NCBI GenBank assembly: GCA_007122335.1
Contig: SKTZ01000021.1
Span: 19,406-83,405 of the forward strand
DNA from: Bacillota bacterium
Lineage (GTDB): Bacteria > Bacillota > Halanaerobiia > B1SED10-174
Length of the DNA: 64,000 nt
Direction of reading: 5' to 3'
Below the pieces are notes generated by a model. The model searched no databases. It was not told where the DNA came from and saw only the letters and a program-made list of their open reading frames with translations. Position numbers and translations under genes: made by a program. The first letter of the stretch is position 1, and each line of letters begins with the position of its first letter. Shown in pieces: positions 7,567 through 16,124 of the stretch.

Positions 7567-9150
7567 ATGCAAAGAAGAAAAAAACTGGGAAAAATCCTGT
7601 GTGAACTTGGTTTTATCAGCCAGGAAGAACTTAAAAAGGCTCTTCACCGACAAAAAAATACCTCGCCCCACCGGCAGATCGGTTCTATTCTGATTGAGAT
7701 GGGTTTCCTTAGCGAAAGGCAACTTGCGCAAGGGCTTGCTGTTCAATTTAAACTGCCCTTTGTTGACCTGAAAAAGGAGTTGCCCCTGTCTGCCGTGGCG
7801 AGAAGCTTAAGCGAAACCAAAGCCCGCCAGAGCCGGGCTTTGGTTTTTGATCAGGTAGACAGGTCGTACAGGGTTGCTGTGGCCGACCCTACCAATATTT
7901 CTCTTCTGGATAATTTACGCGGTTATCTCGGGAGAAGTGTGGAAATATTTGTCGGGGTACCTTCGGAAATTAAAAACATGATTGATTTTGTTTACTCGGG
8001 AAAAGATGAAGAAAAAGTAACTGAACTGGCTGATCAAATTATTCACGAGGCAATTCGCAGAAAAGCCAGCGATATTCATCTGGAACCCGGAATGGAAAAA
8101 TTAATGGTTCGCTACAGGGTGGATGGGGTTTTAGAAAATGCTTTTTCTATTTCCAAAAATGTCCACCCTTTTTTAATTTCCCGCTTAAAAATACTCGCGG
8201 GGATGGATATTGGGGAAAAAAGAAGACCCCAGGATGGTAGGGTAAAAATCGATAGAGGAGGGGAATGGGATCTTCGTGTTTCAACCCTGCCGGCATACCA
8301 GGGGGAAAAAATGGCAATTCGGGTCCTGGATCGCTTAACCATTCCAGAAATGGAATATTTAGGCCTGGAGGTCAAACAGGAGAATAGACTCCGGGAAATT
8401 CTAAACCTGAGGAATGGAATTTTTCTGGTTGTGGGGCCGACGGGAAGCGGAAAAACCACAACCTTATTTTCCATGCTCAAAGAACTCCAGGGAAAAAATC
8501 TGAATATAACTACGGCAGAAGATCCCATTGAGTACATTCTCCCTGCAGTTAACCAGATTCAGGTTAACCCAAAAATAGGTCTGAATTTTGCCGCTCTTTT
8601 ACGTTCCATTTTGCGACAGGACCCGGATGTAATTATGCTGGGTGAAATACGGGATGAGGAAACTGCAGGGATTGCTATTAATGCAGCTTTGACAGGACAT
8701 CTGGTTCTGAGTACCCTTCATACCCATAATGCTCCTTCGGCCCTGATCAGGTTATTGGAAATGGGAATTGAACCATATCTTGTCTCTTCTACTGTTATTG
8801 GAATAATGGGGCAAAGACTGGTTCGGAAATTCTGTCCGGATTGTTTTCCGAAAAAAGAAAGTAATGATCTCCGCACCGTGTCTTACTGGGAACGAATGGA
8901 CCGGGTGGGAGAAAAGACTGGTTGTTCATCCTGTTATGCTTCAGGATACAGGGGAAGAACTGCAATAGCGGAAGTTCTAATTCCCGATGATAATTTGCGA
9001 GAAAAAGTTGTTCAAAAAGAACCCGGGGTTAACCTAAAAAAAGCTGCTGCGGGAATAATGGAGGAAAGTTTAAAAGAAGCGGGATTGAAAAAAGTTGAGC
9101 GGGGAGAAACCTCCCTGGAGGAGGTGTTAAGGGTTGTTCGGGGAGGATAA
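7567..9150 (+). CDS. pilB: type IV pilus assembly ATPase PilB
   Basis: First gene of the pilus operon; the hexameric cytoplasmic ATPase that powers pilin polymerisation. The 527 residues comprise an N-terminal GspE/MshEN domain (1-140), then the ATPase core with Walker A VGPTGSGKTTT near residue 290, an Asp box, the Walker B region DPDVIMLGEIRDEETA and the His box TGHLVLSTLHTHNA. Near the C-terminus CPDC and CSSC form the usual zinc-binding module of PilB/GspE. The start ATG has only a weak GGGGA site. No pilT (retraction ATPase) lies in the operon, so retraction would need a gene elsewhere. Confidence 0.96.
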   Translation: MQRRKKLGKILCELGFISQEELKKALHRQKNTSPHRQIGSILIEMGFLSERQLAQGLAVQFKLPFVDLKKELPLSAVARSLSETKARQSRALVFDQVDRSYRVAVADPTNISLLDNLRGYLGRSVEIFVGVPSEIKNMIDFVYSGKDEEKVTELADQIIHEAIRRKASDIHLEPGMEKLMVRYRVDGVLENAFSISKNVHPFLISRLKILAGMDIGEKRRPQDGRVKIDRGGEWDLRVSTLPAYQGEKMAIRVLDRLTIPEMEYLGLEVKQENRLREILNLRNGIFLVVGPTGSGKTTTLFSMLKELQGKNLNITTAEDPIEYILPAVNQIQVNPKIGLNFAALLRSILRQDPDVIMLGEIRDEETAGIAINAALTGHLVLSTLHTHNAPSALIRLLEMGIEPYLVSSTVIGIMGQRLVRKFCPDCFPKKESNDLRTVSYWERMDRVGEKTGCSSCYASGYRGRTAIAEVLIPDDNLREKVVQKEPGVNLKKAAAGIMEESLKEAGLKKVERGETSLEEVLRVVRGG

Positions 9151-10354
9151 TAAACACGTTTTTTCTGAGGAAAATTTTTTTTACAGGGGGATTGACCGGG
9201 AGGGAAACAGAGTTAAGGGAAGGATAGAGGCGCGAAATTCTCGGGAAGCACTGGAAGTTCTTGGGGACAAGGGGTATATAATCCTCAAGCTTAAAAAGAA
9301 AAAAAATATGAAAAAGAGAATCGGGCTGAGGATAAAAGGGGAGGAAAAGCAGTTGATTTTTTTCTCCCGCCAGCTAGCAATCCTTTTGCAGGGAGGGTTA
9401 CCTCTTGGCCAGGCTCTGGATTTACTTGCAAACCAGGCCACCGATAAAAAAATGAAAGGAATTTTCCGGGAAATTAAGGGTCAGATCATGCAGGGGTACT
9501 CGCTTTTTGCGGCAATGTCAGGACACAGGGGTTTTTTCCCCGAATTTTTCCTGCAGATGATTAAAATGGGAGAAGAAGCCGGCCTGACTACAAAAATTTT
9601 ATTTAATATGGCAGAACATTTTGAGCGGAATCTCCAGTTGAAAAGAGAAATCAAAGAAGTTTTGCGCTACCCTATTTTTGTTCTGGCAGTCGCCCTGGGG
9701 GTAATGGCTTTCCTGATTTTTAATGTTCTTCCCTATTTCTCCTCTCTGTATCTGGATTACAGCCCGGAATTGCCCTTATTGACCCTGAGGTTGGTTAAAG
9801 CCAGCGAGTTTATTAGAATGAACTTTTCCCATTTATTAGTTTCCTTTATGCTTTTATTTCTGTTATTCAGAACCTTGAAATTTGAGAAAAAAATAAATTT
9901 TTGGCTGGATATACAAAAAGCGAGATTCTCGCCAACAAAAAAATATTTTTGGGCCTTTGTGGGAAATAATCTCAGCCTGTTATTAAAAGCAGGGTTAACG
10001 GTAGACCGAAGCCTAGAAATGGTGGTGGAACAAACTGAGAACCAGTTTTTAAGGGTTGGGTTGGAGAAGGCAGAAAAGGATGTGAAGGGGGGAGAATTGC
10101 TTTCCAATTCACTGCAAAAATGGCTCAATCCTGATCCCTTCTTTATCTGTATGCTTCGAATTGGTGAGGAAACCGGAAAAGTGGATGAGATGACAGGCCA
10201 GGCTGGTTCATATTACCTGGAGGAAATGGAAAACTGGCTTAAAAATATGGTTTCTTTTCTGGAACCCTTACTGATTTTACTTGTTGCTGGCCTGGTTGGT
10301 TTGATCATGATAGCAATGGTTTTACCCATGCTGGATATGATCCAGATCTGGTAA
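9134..10354 (+). CDS. pilC: type IV pilus inner-membrane platform protein PilC
   Basis: A 406-residue polytopic membrane protein that couples PilB to pilin insertion. Two T2SSF domains are seen; the first contains FFSRQLAILLQGGLPLGQAL and the second FVGNNLSLLLKAGLTVDRSLEM, each followed by hydrophobic segments, with a final helix LLILLVAGLVGLIMIAMVLPM. The start is TTG 9134, supported by GGAGGAGG 9 nt upstream and overlapping pilB by 17 nt; no ATG, GTG or TTG follows the later GGGGAGG. The overlap implies translational coupling. Confidence 0.95.
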   Translation: MFGEDNKHVFSEENFFYRGIDREGNRVKGRIEARNSREALEVLGDKGYIILKLKKKKNMKKRIGLRIKGEEKQLIFFSRQLAILLQGGLPLGQALDLLANQATDKKMKGIFREIKGQIMQGYSLFAAMSGHRGFFPEFFLQMIKMGEEAGLTTKILFNMAEHFERNLQLKREIKEVLRYPIFVLAVALGVMAFLIFNVLPYFSSLYLDYSPELPLLTLRLVKASEFIRMNFSHLLVSFMLLFLLFRTLKFEKKINFWLDIQKARFSPTKKYFWAFVGNNLSLLLKAGLTVDRSLEMVVEQTENQFLRVGLEKAEKDVKGGELLSNSLQKWLNPDPFFICMLRIGEETGKVDEMTGQAGSYYLEEMENWLKNMVSFLEPLLILLVAGLVGLIMIAMVLPMLDMIQIW

Positions 10355-10395
10355 AGGGAAATCGGTTTGATAATTTTTTCTGGAGGAAGTTTTAA

Positions 10396-10866
10396 ATGCG
10401 CAAAAAGTTTTACCCGGAAGAAAAGGGGTTTACATTGCTGGAGGTTATCCTGGTCCTTTTATTGCTGGGGCTATTATATTCGATAATTATGGGAGAAGGC
10501 TGGAATGTAGGTGCTTTGGATCTTCAAAAAAAGGCCCGCCACCTGGCAACTGATTTGCGCTGGGCCCGTTTCAGGGCAATTCAAACCGGGAAAGAGCATT
10601 ATATAAACCTGGAACTGGAACAAAACAGGTACTGGATTTCGCAAAAAAAGGGAGAAAAGATTGTTGAATTAATGGAGAGGGAGCTTGGAGATGGGGTGGA
10701 ATTGGTAGATTTTTCCCTGGCCCAGCCAGTTTTTCATTTTTCTTTAACCGGAGCTCCCTCACGTGGTAATACCATTACCTTGGGGGATGAAAAGGGTCAG
10801 GCCCGGGTTATTACCCGGGTGGGAACAGGCCGGGTCAGGGTCAGCATTGAGTCGAAGGAGGGATAA
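10396..10866 (+). CDS. minor pilin / GspH-FimT-like pseudopilin
   Basis: A 156-residue prepilin with cleavage site EEKG^FTLLEVIL, a hydrophobic helix to about residue 35 and a soluble domain with KARHLATDLRWARFRAIQTGK, a pattern common in GspH/FimT initiators. It is the first of four consecutive minor pilins and likely helps prime or decorate the pilus. The start ATG follows GGAGG. Which minor pilin it matches in model systems is not certain. Confidence 0.88.
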   Translation: MRKKFYPEEKGFTLLEVILVLLLLGLLYSIIMGEGWNVGALDLQKKARHLATDLRWARFRAIQTGKEHYINLELEQNRYWISQKKGEKIVELMERELGDGVELVDFSLAQPVFHFSLTGAPSRGNTITLGDEKGQARVITRVGTGRVRVSIESKEG

Positions 10867-10869
10867 TGT

Positions 10870-11235
10870 TTGCAGAATGATGGATTTATTCTCTGGGAAG
10901 TCCTGTTTTCTATGGTCCTGCTGGCCATAATCCTGGCTTTTATTTCCGAAGGCTGGTTGACCTGGAAAAAGATGGATAGTCAGGCCGAAGTTCTCGGGAG
11001 AGGGGTTTTTCTGGGGCAAAAGCAGATGGAAGTTTTGCTGGAAACCGGAAAAGGGGAAACAATTGACCGGGGAGAAAAAGGGTTTAAAATTCAATCCAGA
11101 ATGGAACCGTGGGAAAATCTTCACAAGGCCCGGGTTAAGATTAACTGGGAGCAGAGGGGAAATTTAAGGGAAATGGAATTTATCACACTTCACACTACTG
11201 AGTGTATTTTCAGGGGGAAAAGGCTTGATGAATAG
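10870..11235 (+). CDS. minor pilin, PilV/GspI-like
   Basis: A 121-residue protein with site NDG^FILWEVLFSMVLLA, a prepilin N-terminal helix and a small soluble domain. It starts at TTG 10870 after AAGGAGGG with 7 nt spacing, 3 nt after the previous gene. A preceding ATG (10866) reads only a few codons and is not the start. Size and position second in the minor-pilin series resemble PilV/GspI. It overlaps the next gene by 11 nt. Confidence 0.82.
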   Translation: MQNDGFILWEVLFSMVLLAIILAFISEGWLTWKKMDSQAEVLGRGVFLGQKQMEVLLETGKGETIDRGEKGFKIQSRMEPWENLHKARVKINWEQRGNLREMEFITLHTTECIFRGKRLDE

Positions 11236-11704
11236 GGGTTTTCTTCTGTTAGAAGTCCTTCTGGCAATTTTTCTTGCGGGGATTCTCTGGATGAGCCTGA
11301 GCACAGCGTACATCAGGGTTGGAGAAAACTGGCAAAATAGCAGTGCTCGATTTGATATCAGGCAACAACAGCGGGTAGTTATGGAGGAAATAATCAGGAA
11401 AATCAGGCAGGCTAAACCGGGAACAATCAGGTTCCTTGAGGGGCCTGATGCCAGAGGAGTTTACACCCGCCTGGAAATGAACCTGAATTACGAACCGGAG
11501 AGAGCAATTGCTTTTTACCAGAGAGGAGAAAACATTTTAAAAGGTGTTAAAAACCCCGGGCGAGAACGTTTTACCGGGATGTCAATAGCTTTAAATGCTG
11601 GAAAAATTGTTTTTAAGCCCGCTGATGGGAGAATAATTGTGAAAATCCAGGAAGAAATCAGTTCTTTGGAAAGCGAGGTTTTTGTCCGGGAAGGAGCGGA
11701 TTGA
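11225..11704 (+). CDS. minor pilin, PilW/GspJ-like
   Basis: A 159-residue prepilin with leader MMNRG^FLLLEVLLAIFLAG and a longer soluble domain beginning RFDIRQQQRVVMEEIIRKIRQA, a region typical of PilW/GspJ. TTG 11225 and ATG 11228 are both possible starts. It overlaps its neighbours on both sides, consistent with tight co-expression of the minor-pilin tip complex. Confidence 0.82.
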   Translation: MMNRGFLLLEVLLAIFLAGILWMSLSTAYIRVGENWQNSSARFDIRQQQRVVMEEIIRKIRQAKPGTIRFLEGPDARGVYTRLEMNLNYEPERAIAFYQRGENILKGVKNPGRERFTGMSIALNAGKIVFKPADGRIIVKIQEEISSLESEVFVREGAD

Positions 11705-12099
11705 AAATGGGAAAGGAAGGGTCTGTTTTGGTTCCAGTCCTTGTAGTGTGTATTGTTTTTGCGGCAACCCTTGGTGCTCAATACCGGGAAAGTCGCCTGG
11801 AACTGATGATTAACAATAACCTCTACCGGAAACAAAAACTTTTTTACCTGGCCGAGGCTGGCCTGGTAAAGGGTTTTTACAAACTTAAAGAAGAACCCGA
11901 TTGGAAACCGGAGGAAAATTATTATTCCCTGGGACCCGAAGAGGGTTTTTCCCTGGAAATCTGGGAAAAAGAATGTGGTCAATATCTGATATCTAGGGGT
12001 TGCAAAGGAGAAGGAGAATTCTACCTGACAGCAAAATTCAAGGTTTCCGACAACCCTAAAGGTGTTGAATTGCTCTGGTGGAAAGAGGGTTTACCCTGA
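11701..12099 (+). CDS. minor pilin-like protein, PilX/GspK-like, atypical N-terminus
   Basis: A 132-residue protein with one N-terminal hydrophobic segment after MKMGKEGSVLVPVLVV. Unlike its three neighbours it lacks Phe after the presumed cleavage glycine and lacks Glu5. PilX/GspK-type proteins often diverge in this way and carry a motif like LFYLAEAGL, present here as KLFYLAEAGLVKGFYKL. Two cysteines (KECGQYLISRGCKG) could form a disulfide outside the cell. TTG 11701 and ATG 11707 are both possible starts. Confidence 0.75.
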   Translation: MKMGKEGSVLVPVLVVCIVFAATLGAQYRESRLELMINNNLYRKQKLFYLAEAGLVKGFYKLKEEPDWKPEENYYSLGPEEGFSLEIWEKECGQYLISRGCKGEGEFYLTAKFKVSDNPKGVELLWWKEGLP

Positions 12100-12140
12100 A
12101 TTGTGGGAGATGATGCAATTTGTAGAGAGGAGGGCCGGTT

Positions 12141-13070
12141 TTGTTTGCTCTGGACCTGGGAGAAAAAAACTTAAAAATAGTTCGTTTTTCCTCTGAAAAA
12201 AGATCTAAACTCAGGCCCGTAGACTACTGGATAAAAGAAATTCCAGCGGGTTTGTTTGGAGAAAAGGCTGTTAAGGACAGGGAGGGGGTGAAAAAGTTAT
12301 TAAATATTCCCCTGGGAAAATCTGGGCTTAATTCAATCTCCCTGAGAGTTTCCCTGCCCCGGAGCAGAGGGCGGTTAATGGTATTTGATTTTCCTTTGCT
12401 GGGCAAAAAAGAATTGAAGGAGGCGGTTAAATGGGAAATGACCCGGTATCTTTCCTTTCGGGGAGAGGAAGCTTTATTTGATTTTGTCTGCCTTGAGAAA
12501 GGTAATAAGAAGCAAAAAATTGTAGCAGGGGCAATCTGTGCGGAATTTTTTAGGTCTTTTTTTAATTTCCTCAACGAACTGGGAACCTTTAAATATGAAA
12601 GGATAACCCTGGCGCCTGCAGCCCTGTTTCCCCTTTGTTCCAACGGGAAAGCAGATCATGTCGTCCTGGATTGGGGGTGGGGCGGGGCAACCCTTGTTTT
12701 TATGTCAAGAGGTGTTCCCCTTTTAATAAGAAACCTATCAATCCAGGAAGAAAATGAGTTTAATGAAATGGAAAAGAATAATTCAGAAGGATACTTTATT
12801 AGAGTTAAAAAAGAAATTGAAAGAGCCCTGTTACATCTCCCCCAGAAGAGCAGTTCCTGGGAAATGGAGAAAATGATAATTACCGGAGGTAAGGCGCTAA
12901 AAAATGGGTTTATTGAATTCCTCGAGAAAAATTTTAAAGTTCCGGTCCGGTTTCCCGAATATTTTTGGCCTGAAAATCAAAAAGAACAGGTTTTGCTCTC
13001 AGCGGCTCTGGGGTTGGCCAATTTGAAAAGGAGAAAAACATGGAAAGAATTGATTTTACCAGATATTTAG
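12141..13070 (+). CDS. pilM: pilus alignment protein PilM (actin-like)
   Basis: A 309-residue cytoplasmic actin-fold protein that binds the N-terminus of PilN and links the PilB/PilC motor to the periplasmic ring. It begins FALDLGEKNLKIVRF, the phosphate-1-like loop, and has VLDWGWGGATLVFM and MIITGGKALKNGFIEFLE, matching later nucleotide-binding loops. It starts at TTG 12141 after GAGAGGAGG. Length is slightly short for PilM. It overlaps pilN by 31 nt. Confidence 0.88.
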   Translation: MFALDLGEKNLKIVRFSSEKRSKLRPVDYWIKEIPAGLFGEKAVKDREGVKKLLNIPLGKSGLNSISLRVSLPRSRGRLMVFDFPLLGKKELKEAVKWEMTRYLSFRGEEALFDFVCLEKGNKKQKIVAGAICAEFFRSFFNFLNELGTFKYERITLAPAALFPLCSNGKADHVVLDWGWGGATLVFMSRGVPLLIRNLSIQEENEFNEMEKNNSEGYFIRVKKEIERALLHLPQKSSSWEMEKMIITGGKALKNGFIEFLEKNFKVPVRFPEYFWPENQKEQVLLSAALGLANLKRRKTWKELILPDI

Positions 13071-13582
13071 AGGGAGAAAAAAGGGTTTCCAGATCGGCCC
13101 TCAAATTAGTTTTGCTGGCCCTGGTTCTGGTTTTGCTTGTGTTAAATTATTTTCAATTAAAGGGAAATTTGCTCTCCTCTCGGGAAGAGCTAAAAAGTTG
13201 GCGGGGTAGGCAGGTTGAACTTGAAAAAAGGCTTTCCCAGATGAATTTATTGGAAAAGAAGCTGACAGAAAAAAAGGACCAGCTAAATTTTTTTAAAGAA
13301 AAAATCCCAAAAAATAACTTAAATGATATTATATGGGAGTTGTTTTTTAGTATACCCAGGGGGGTCCACTTAACCTCCCTCAGGGCTGATAAAGAAAAGG
13401 GTTTTGTTCTGGAGGGATACCTGGAAAATGAAAATAAAAGAGGGGACCTGGAAAAAAACCTTTCCCTTGTTTTTCCGGAGAAAAAGAAAGTTTTTAAATT
13501 AAAAGATCCCCAAACAAAGGAGAATGGAAAATGGTTCGTTCTGGAGGTAAAACCCGGCCGGGAGGAAGATCGAGATGAATAA
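13040..13582 (+). CDS. pilN: pilus assembly protein PilN
   Basis: A 180-residue bitopic protein with a short cytoplasmic N-terminus (MERIDFTRYLEG, the expected PilM-binding position), one membrane helix (LVLLALVLVLLVLNYF), a coiled coil and a small C-terminal ferredoxin-like domain. ATG 13040 follows AAAAGGAG. It overlaps pilM by 31 nt and pilO by 8 nt. Identity comes from topology, size and order rather than strong sequence recognition. Confidence 0.85.
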   Translation: MERIDFTRYLEGEKRVSRSALKLVLLALVLVLLVLNYFQLKGNLLSSREELKSWRGRQVELEKRLSQMNLLEKKLTEKKDQLNFFKEKIPKNNLNDIIWELFFSIPRGVHLTSLRADKEKGFVLEGYLENENKRGDLEKNLSLVFPEKKKVFKLKDPQTKENGKWFVLEVKPGREEDRDE

Positions 13583-14090
13583 AATGAATTTTTTGATAAT
13601 TACCATGGGCCTTGTTTCCGGATTAATTTTTTTCGCAATATTTCTTCCCATGCGCGATCAAATCGAAGAAAATAGGGAATTTCAGAACCTAACCAGGGGC
13701 TTAGTAAATGAACTTAGAGCCCGGGAACAAAGACAAATAGAATTAAAGACAGAGCTTGAAAAACTGGAAGGGGAGCTAAAAGAACTCGAGGAAGAATTCG
13801 TCAAAAACCATGAAGAGATGCAAATGTTTAAAAGTTACTTTGTCGAAAGGGCCAAGGCAAGACAATTAACCGCAAAAGAACTGGAACTAATATCCTCTGG
13901 AGAAAGCACTCTACTAAAAGGAAAATGGAAAGGAAATTTCATTGATTTGCTGAGTTTTTTACAGGACCTTGATACTGTTCCCTTTTTTTTCGAGTTACTT
14001 AAGGTCCTTTTCCAGGTAGAGCAGGAACTGATCCTTGGGGTTACCGGGAAAATTCCTCTAATAAAGGGTGGGGATTTAAATGATTTCTAA
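13575..14090 (+). CDS. pilO: pilus assembly protein PilO
   Basis: A 171-residue protein with one N-terminal membrane helix (LIITMGLVSGLIFFAIFL), a Glu/Lys-rich coiled coil (LKTELEKLEGELKELEEEF) and a C-terminal domain with NFIDLLSFLQDLDTVPFF, the usual PilO pattern. It should pair with PilN in the periplasmic alignment complex. It overlaps both neighbours, indicating coupled translation. Confidence 0.84.
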   Translation: MNKMNFLIITMGLVSGLIFFAIFLPMRDQIEENREFQNLTRGLVNELRAREQRQIELKTELEKLEGELKELEEEFVKNHEEMQMFKSYFVERAKARQLTAKELELISSGESTLLKGKWKGNFIDLLSFLQDLDTVPFFFELLKVLFQVEQELILGVTGKIPLIKGGDLNDF

Positions 14091-14532
14091 AGTCGGGGAA
14101 AAGCTGGCAATTTTCATTCCGGGAGCAATTGTATTGCTCCTCGGGAGTTTTTTAATAACAAACTTAGGGCAATCTCCTTCGAGAAAACCCGTTCCAGAAA
14201 TTCTTCCTGAAAAACCTTACCGGATGAAAAATGAGGAAAAAGCTCCAGTTTTTGTCTACCATAGGGAAAGGGAAATTCCCCCTGATCCTTTTTTAAAGGA
14301 GGTGGAGAAGATTAAAAGCAGTCTTCCCCGTCCAGACGATTTAAAAGCTCGGGGCATAATCAGGGGTCGGGAGGTATACCTGGCAATAATTGAAACTCAG
14401 GAAGAGGTTTATCTGGTTAGAAAAGGCGATGGATTTATGGACTGGGAAATTGAGGGGATATTTTCTGACCATATTGTCCTAAGTAAAATTCCTGGGGGAA
14501 CTTTTTATTTTTTACCGGTAGGTGGTGATTAA
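14080..14532 (+). CDS. pilP: PilP-like pilus protein
   Basis: A 150-residue protein with one N-terminal hydrophobic segment (FIPGAIVLLLGSFLITNL), a proline-rich linker, PPDPFLKEV and a small beta domain (ARGIIRGREVYLAIIETQEEVYLVRKGD) that matches the secretin-binding domain of PilP. No lipobox cysteine is present, so it would be anchored by its helix rather than lipid. Position between pilO and pilQ supports the assignment. Confidence 0.75.
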   Translation: MISKVGEKLAIFIPGAIVLLLGSFLITNLGQSPSRKPVPEILPEKPYRMKNEEKAPVFVYHREREIPPDPFLKEVEKIKSSLPRPDDLKARGIIRGREVYLAIIETQEEVYLVRKGDGFMDWEIEGIFSDHIVLSKIPGGTFYFLPVGGD

Positions 14533-14534
14533 TT

Positions 14535-16112
14535 TTGGAGAAACTGTTGATTTTTTTCTTGTTTTTGTTTTTAATTATTTCCCCCGTCGAAGCAAATGAG
14601 CCTCTGGTTGAGGTTACATTTAAAGAAGCTGAATTGAGCGATGTTTTAAGGGGGCTTGCAGATATAGGTGGAATAAATATTTTAATTTCTAATGAGGTTA
14701 AAGGAAGAGTCTCGGCTCATCTGCAGGGGATTTCATTTTCAGAGGCCTGGGAGGGAATTCTTTACACCCATGGGCTGGATTATTTTAAAAAAGACAATCT
14801 TTATCTAGTTGGCTGCTCTGATCTGATAGCCCAACTAAGTTCCAATGAGGCCATTAAGGTTTTTGACCTTGAAGGCAGGGCCCCCGAGGAAATCCAAAAA
14901 TTGATGGGTGAAATTTTTCCCGGACTCAAAATAGCTTTGGATATCAATAGTTCCAGCCTGATCTGTAGCGGTGAAAAAGAAAAGCTTAAAAAGGTCGAAG
15001 AAATCTTATCCCAGGTTGGTGCCCCCCTTAGTAAAGAAAAGGTGAGGGTTTTGGAAATTGATAATATTCAATCGGAAAATGCGGTTGAAATAATCTCCCA
15101 ATTGTACCCGGGACTTACTGTAATAACAAGGGGAGGAGATCAGATAATAGTGAAAGGGTTCCCGGAAAAAATAAAAAAAGCAAAAAAAATAATTGAAGAA
15201 ATTGATTATCCGCTTCCGCAAAAAGAAATATTAGTTAAAGAGCTGGAGTATGGAGATCCGGAGATTTTTGAACCCCTTTTGCAGGAGCTTTTTTCGGAAA
15301 TAGAAATTAAAACTGATAAACGCATGCAGCGGCTTTTGTTAAAAGGAAAACCGGAAAATTTAGAAGAAGTGGTCCCTGTAATCGAAGAGATGGATCAACC
15401 CCGGGAATTGATTCTTGTTGAATTCCGGATTGAGGAAGTTTCCAGCCATTTTATTAAAGAAAAAGGATTGGACTTAGGACAGTTAGCCAACATAGATTTA
15501 TTTGAAGAAGGGTTTTTATTGCATGGAGAGGGAATTAGATTAAACCTGGAAAATTTTTTGAACCTGATGGAAGAAGAAGGAGTTTCGGAAACTCTGGCCC
15601 GCCCGAGTCTAACCACTCTGGAAGGAATTGAGGGGATACTCCATATCGGGGACAGGATTCCAGTTCACGGAGAGAGAATAAATAATGATGGGGACCAGAG
15701 GATAGATTACCTGCAAACCGGAATCATAATCTCTTTTACCCCAAGGCTTTCTGAGGGGAAGTATATCACGCTTGAGGTTCGGCCAGAGGTAAGCAAAATT
15801 GGAGAGGAACTGGTTTCGGGTTTTCCCCGGGTGAGCACCAGGGAGGTAGAAACTGTCGTAAGGGTGGAGTGTGGAGAAACATTTGCCTTGGGAGGACTTT
15901 TGCAGGTTGAGGACCGCTTTAGAAAAAAAGAATTGCCCTGGTTTCGCAAATTACCCCTGATTGGATCCTGGCTTGGTTCTAATAAGGAAAATAAACTGGC
16001 CACAGAATTAATAATTTTTATTACCCCCCGGGTAATCAGAAAAGATGGAGGAAAATCCCCGGGGAATCAAGAAGAAATAATGAAAAAAATGGATTTCAAG
16101 AAAAAACAATAG
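14535..16112 (+). CDS. pilQ: type IV pilus secretin PilQ
   Basis: Outer-membrane pore through which the pilus leaves the cell. A 525-residue precursor with a signal peptide (LLIFFLFLFLIISPVEA), an N-terminal STN-like domain (VEVTFKEAELSDVLRGLADIGGINI), secretin N-repeats around residues 110-270 and the C-terminal secretin domain (ETLARPSLTTLEG, GIIISFTPRLSEG, TVVRVECGETFALGGLL, ELIIFITPRVI). It starts at TTG 14535. No AMIN domain is seen and the protein is short for PilQ. A secretin in a Firmicute implies an outer membrane. Confidence 0.93.
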   Translation: MEKLLIFFLFLFLIISPVEANEPLVEVTFKEAELSDVLRGLADIGGINILISNEVKGRVSAHLQGISFSEAWEGILYTHGLDYFKKDNLYLVGCSDLIAQLSSNEAIKVFDLEGRAPEEIQKLMGEIFPGLKIALDINSSSLICSGEKEKLKKVEEILSQVGAPLSKEKVRVLEIDNIQSENAVEIISQLYPGLTVITRGGDQIIVKGFPEKIKKAKKIIEEIDYPLPQKEILVKELEYGDPEIFEPLLQELFSEIEIKTDKRMQRLLLKGKPENLEEVVPVIEEMDQPRELILVEFRIEEVSSHFIKEKGLDLGQLANIDLFEEGFLLHGEGIRLNLENFLNLMEEEGVSETLARPSLTTLEGIEGILHIGDRIPVHGERINNDGDQRIDYLQTGIIISFTPRLSEGKYITLEVRPEVSKIGEELVSGFPRVSTREVETVVRVECGETFALGGLLQVEDRFRKKELPWFRKLPLIGSWLGSNKENKLATELIIFITPRVIRKDGGKSPGNQEEIMKKMDFKKKQ

Positions 16113-16124
16113 GGAGGCTTTTAA

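Noticed and set aside
11515-11982. 155-residue minus-strand ORF
   Set aside because: Covers two overlapping minor-pilin genes with good starts and motifs; no ribosome binding site or recognisable protein on the minus strand.
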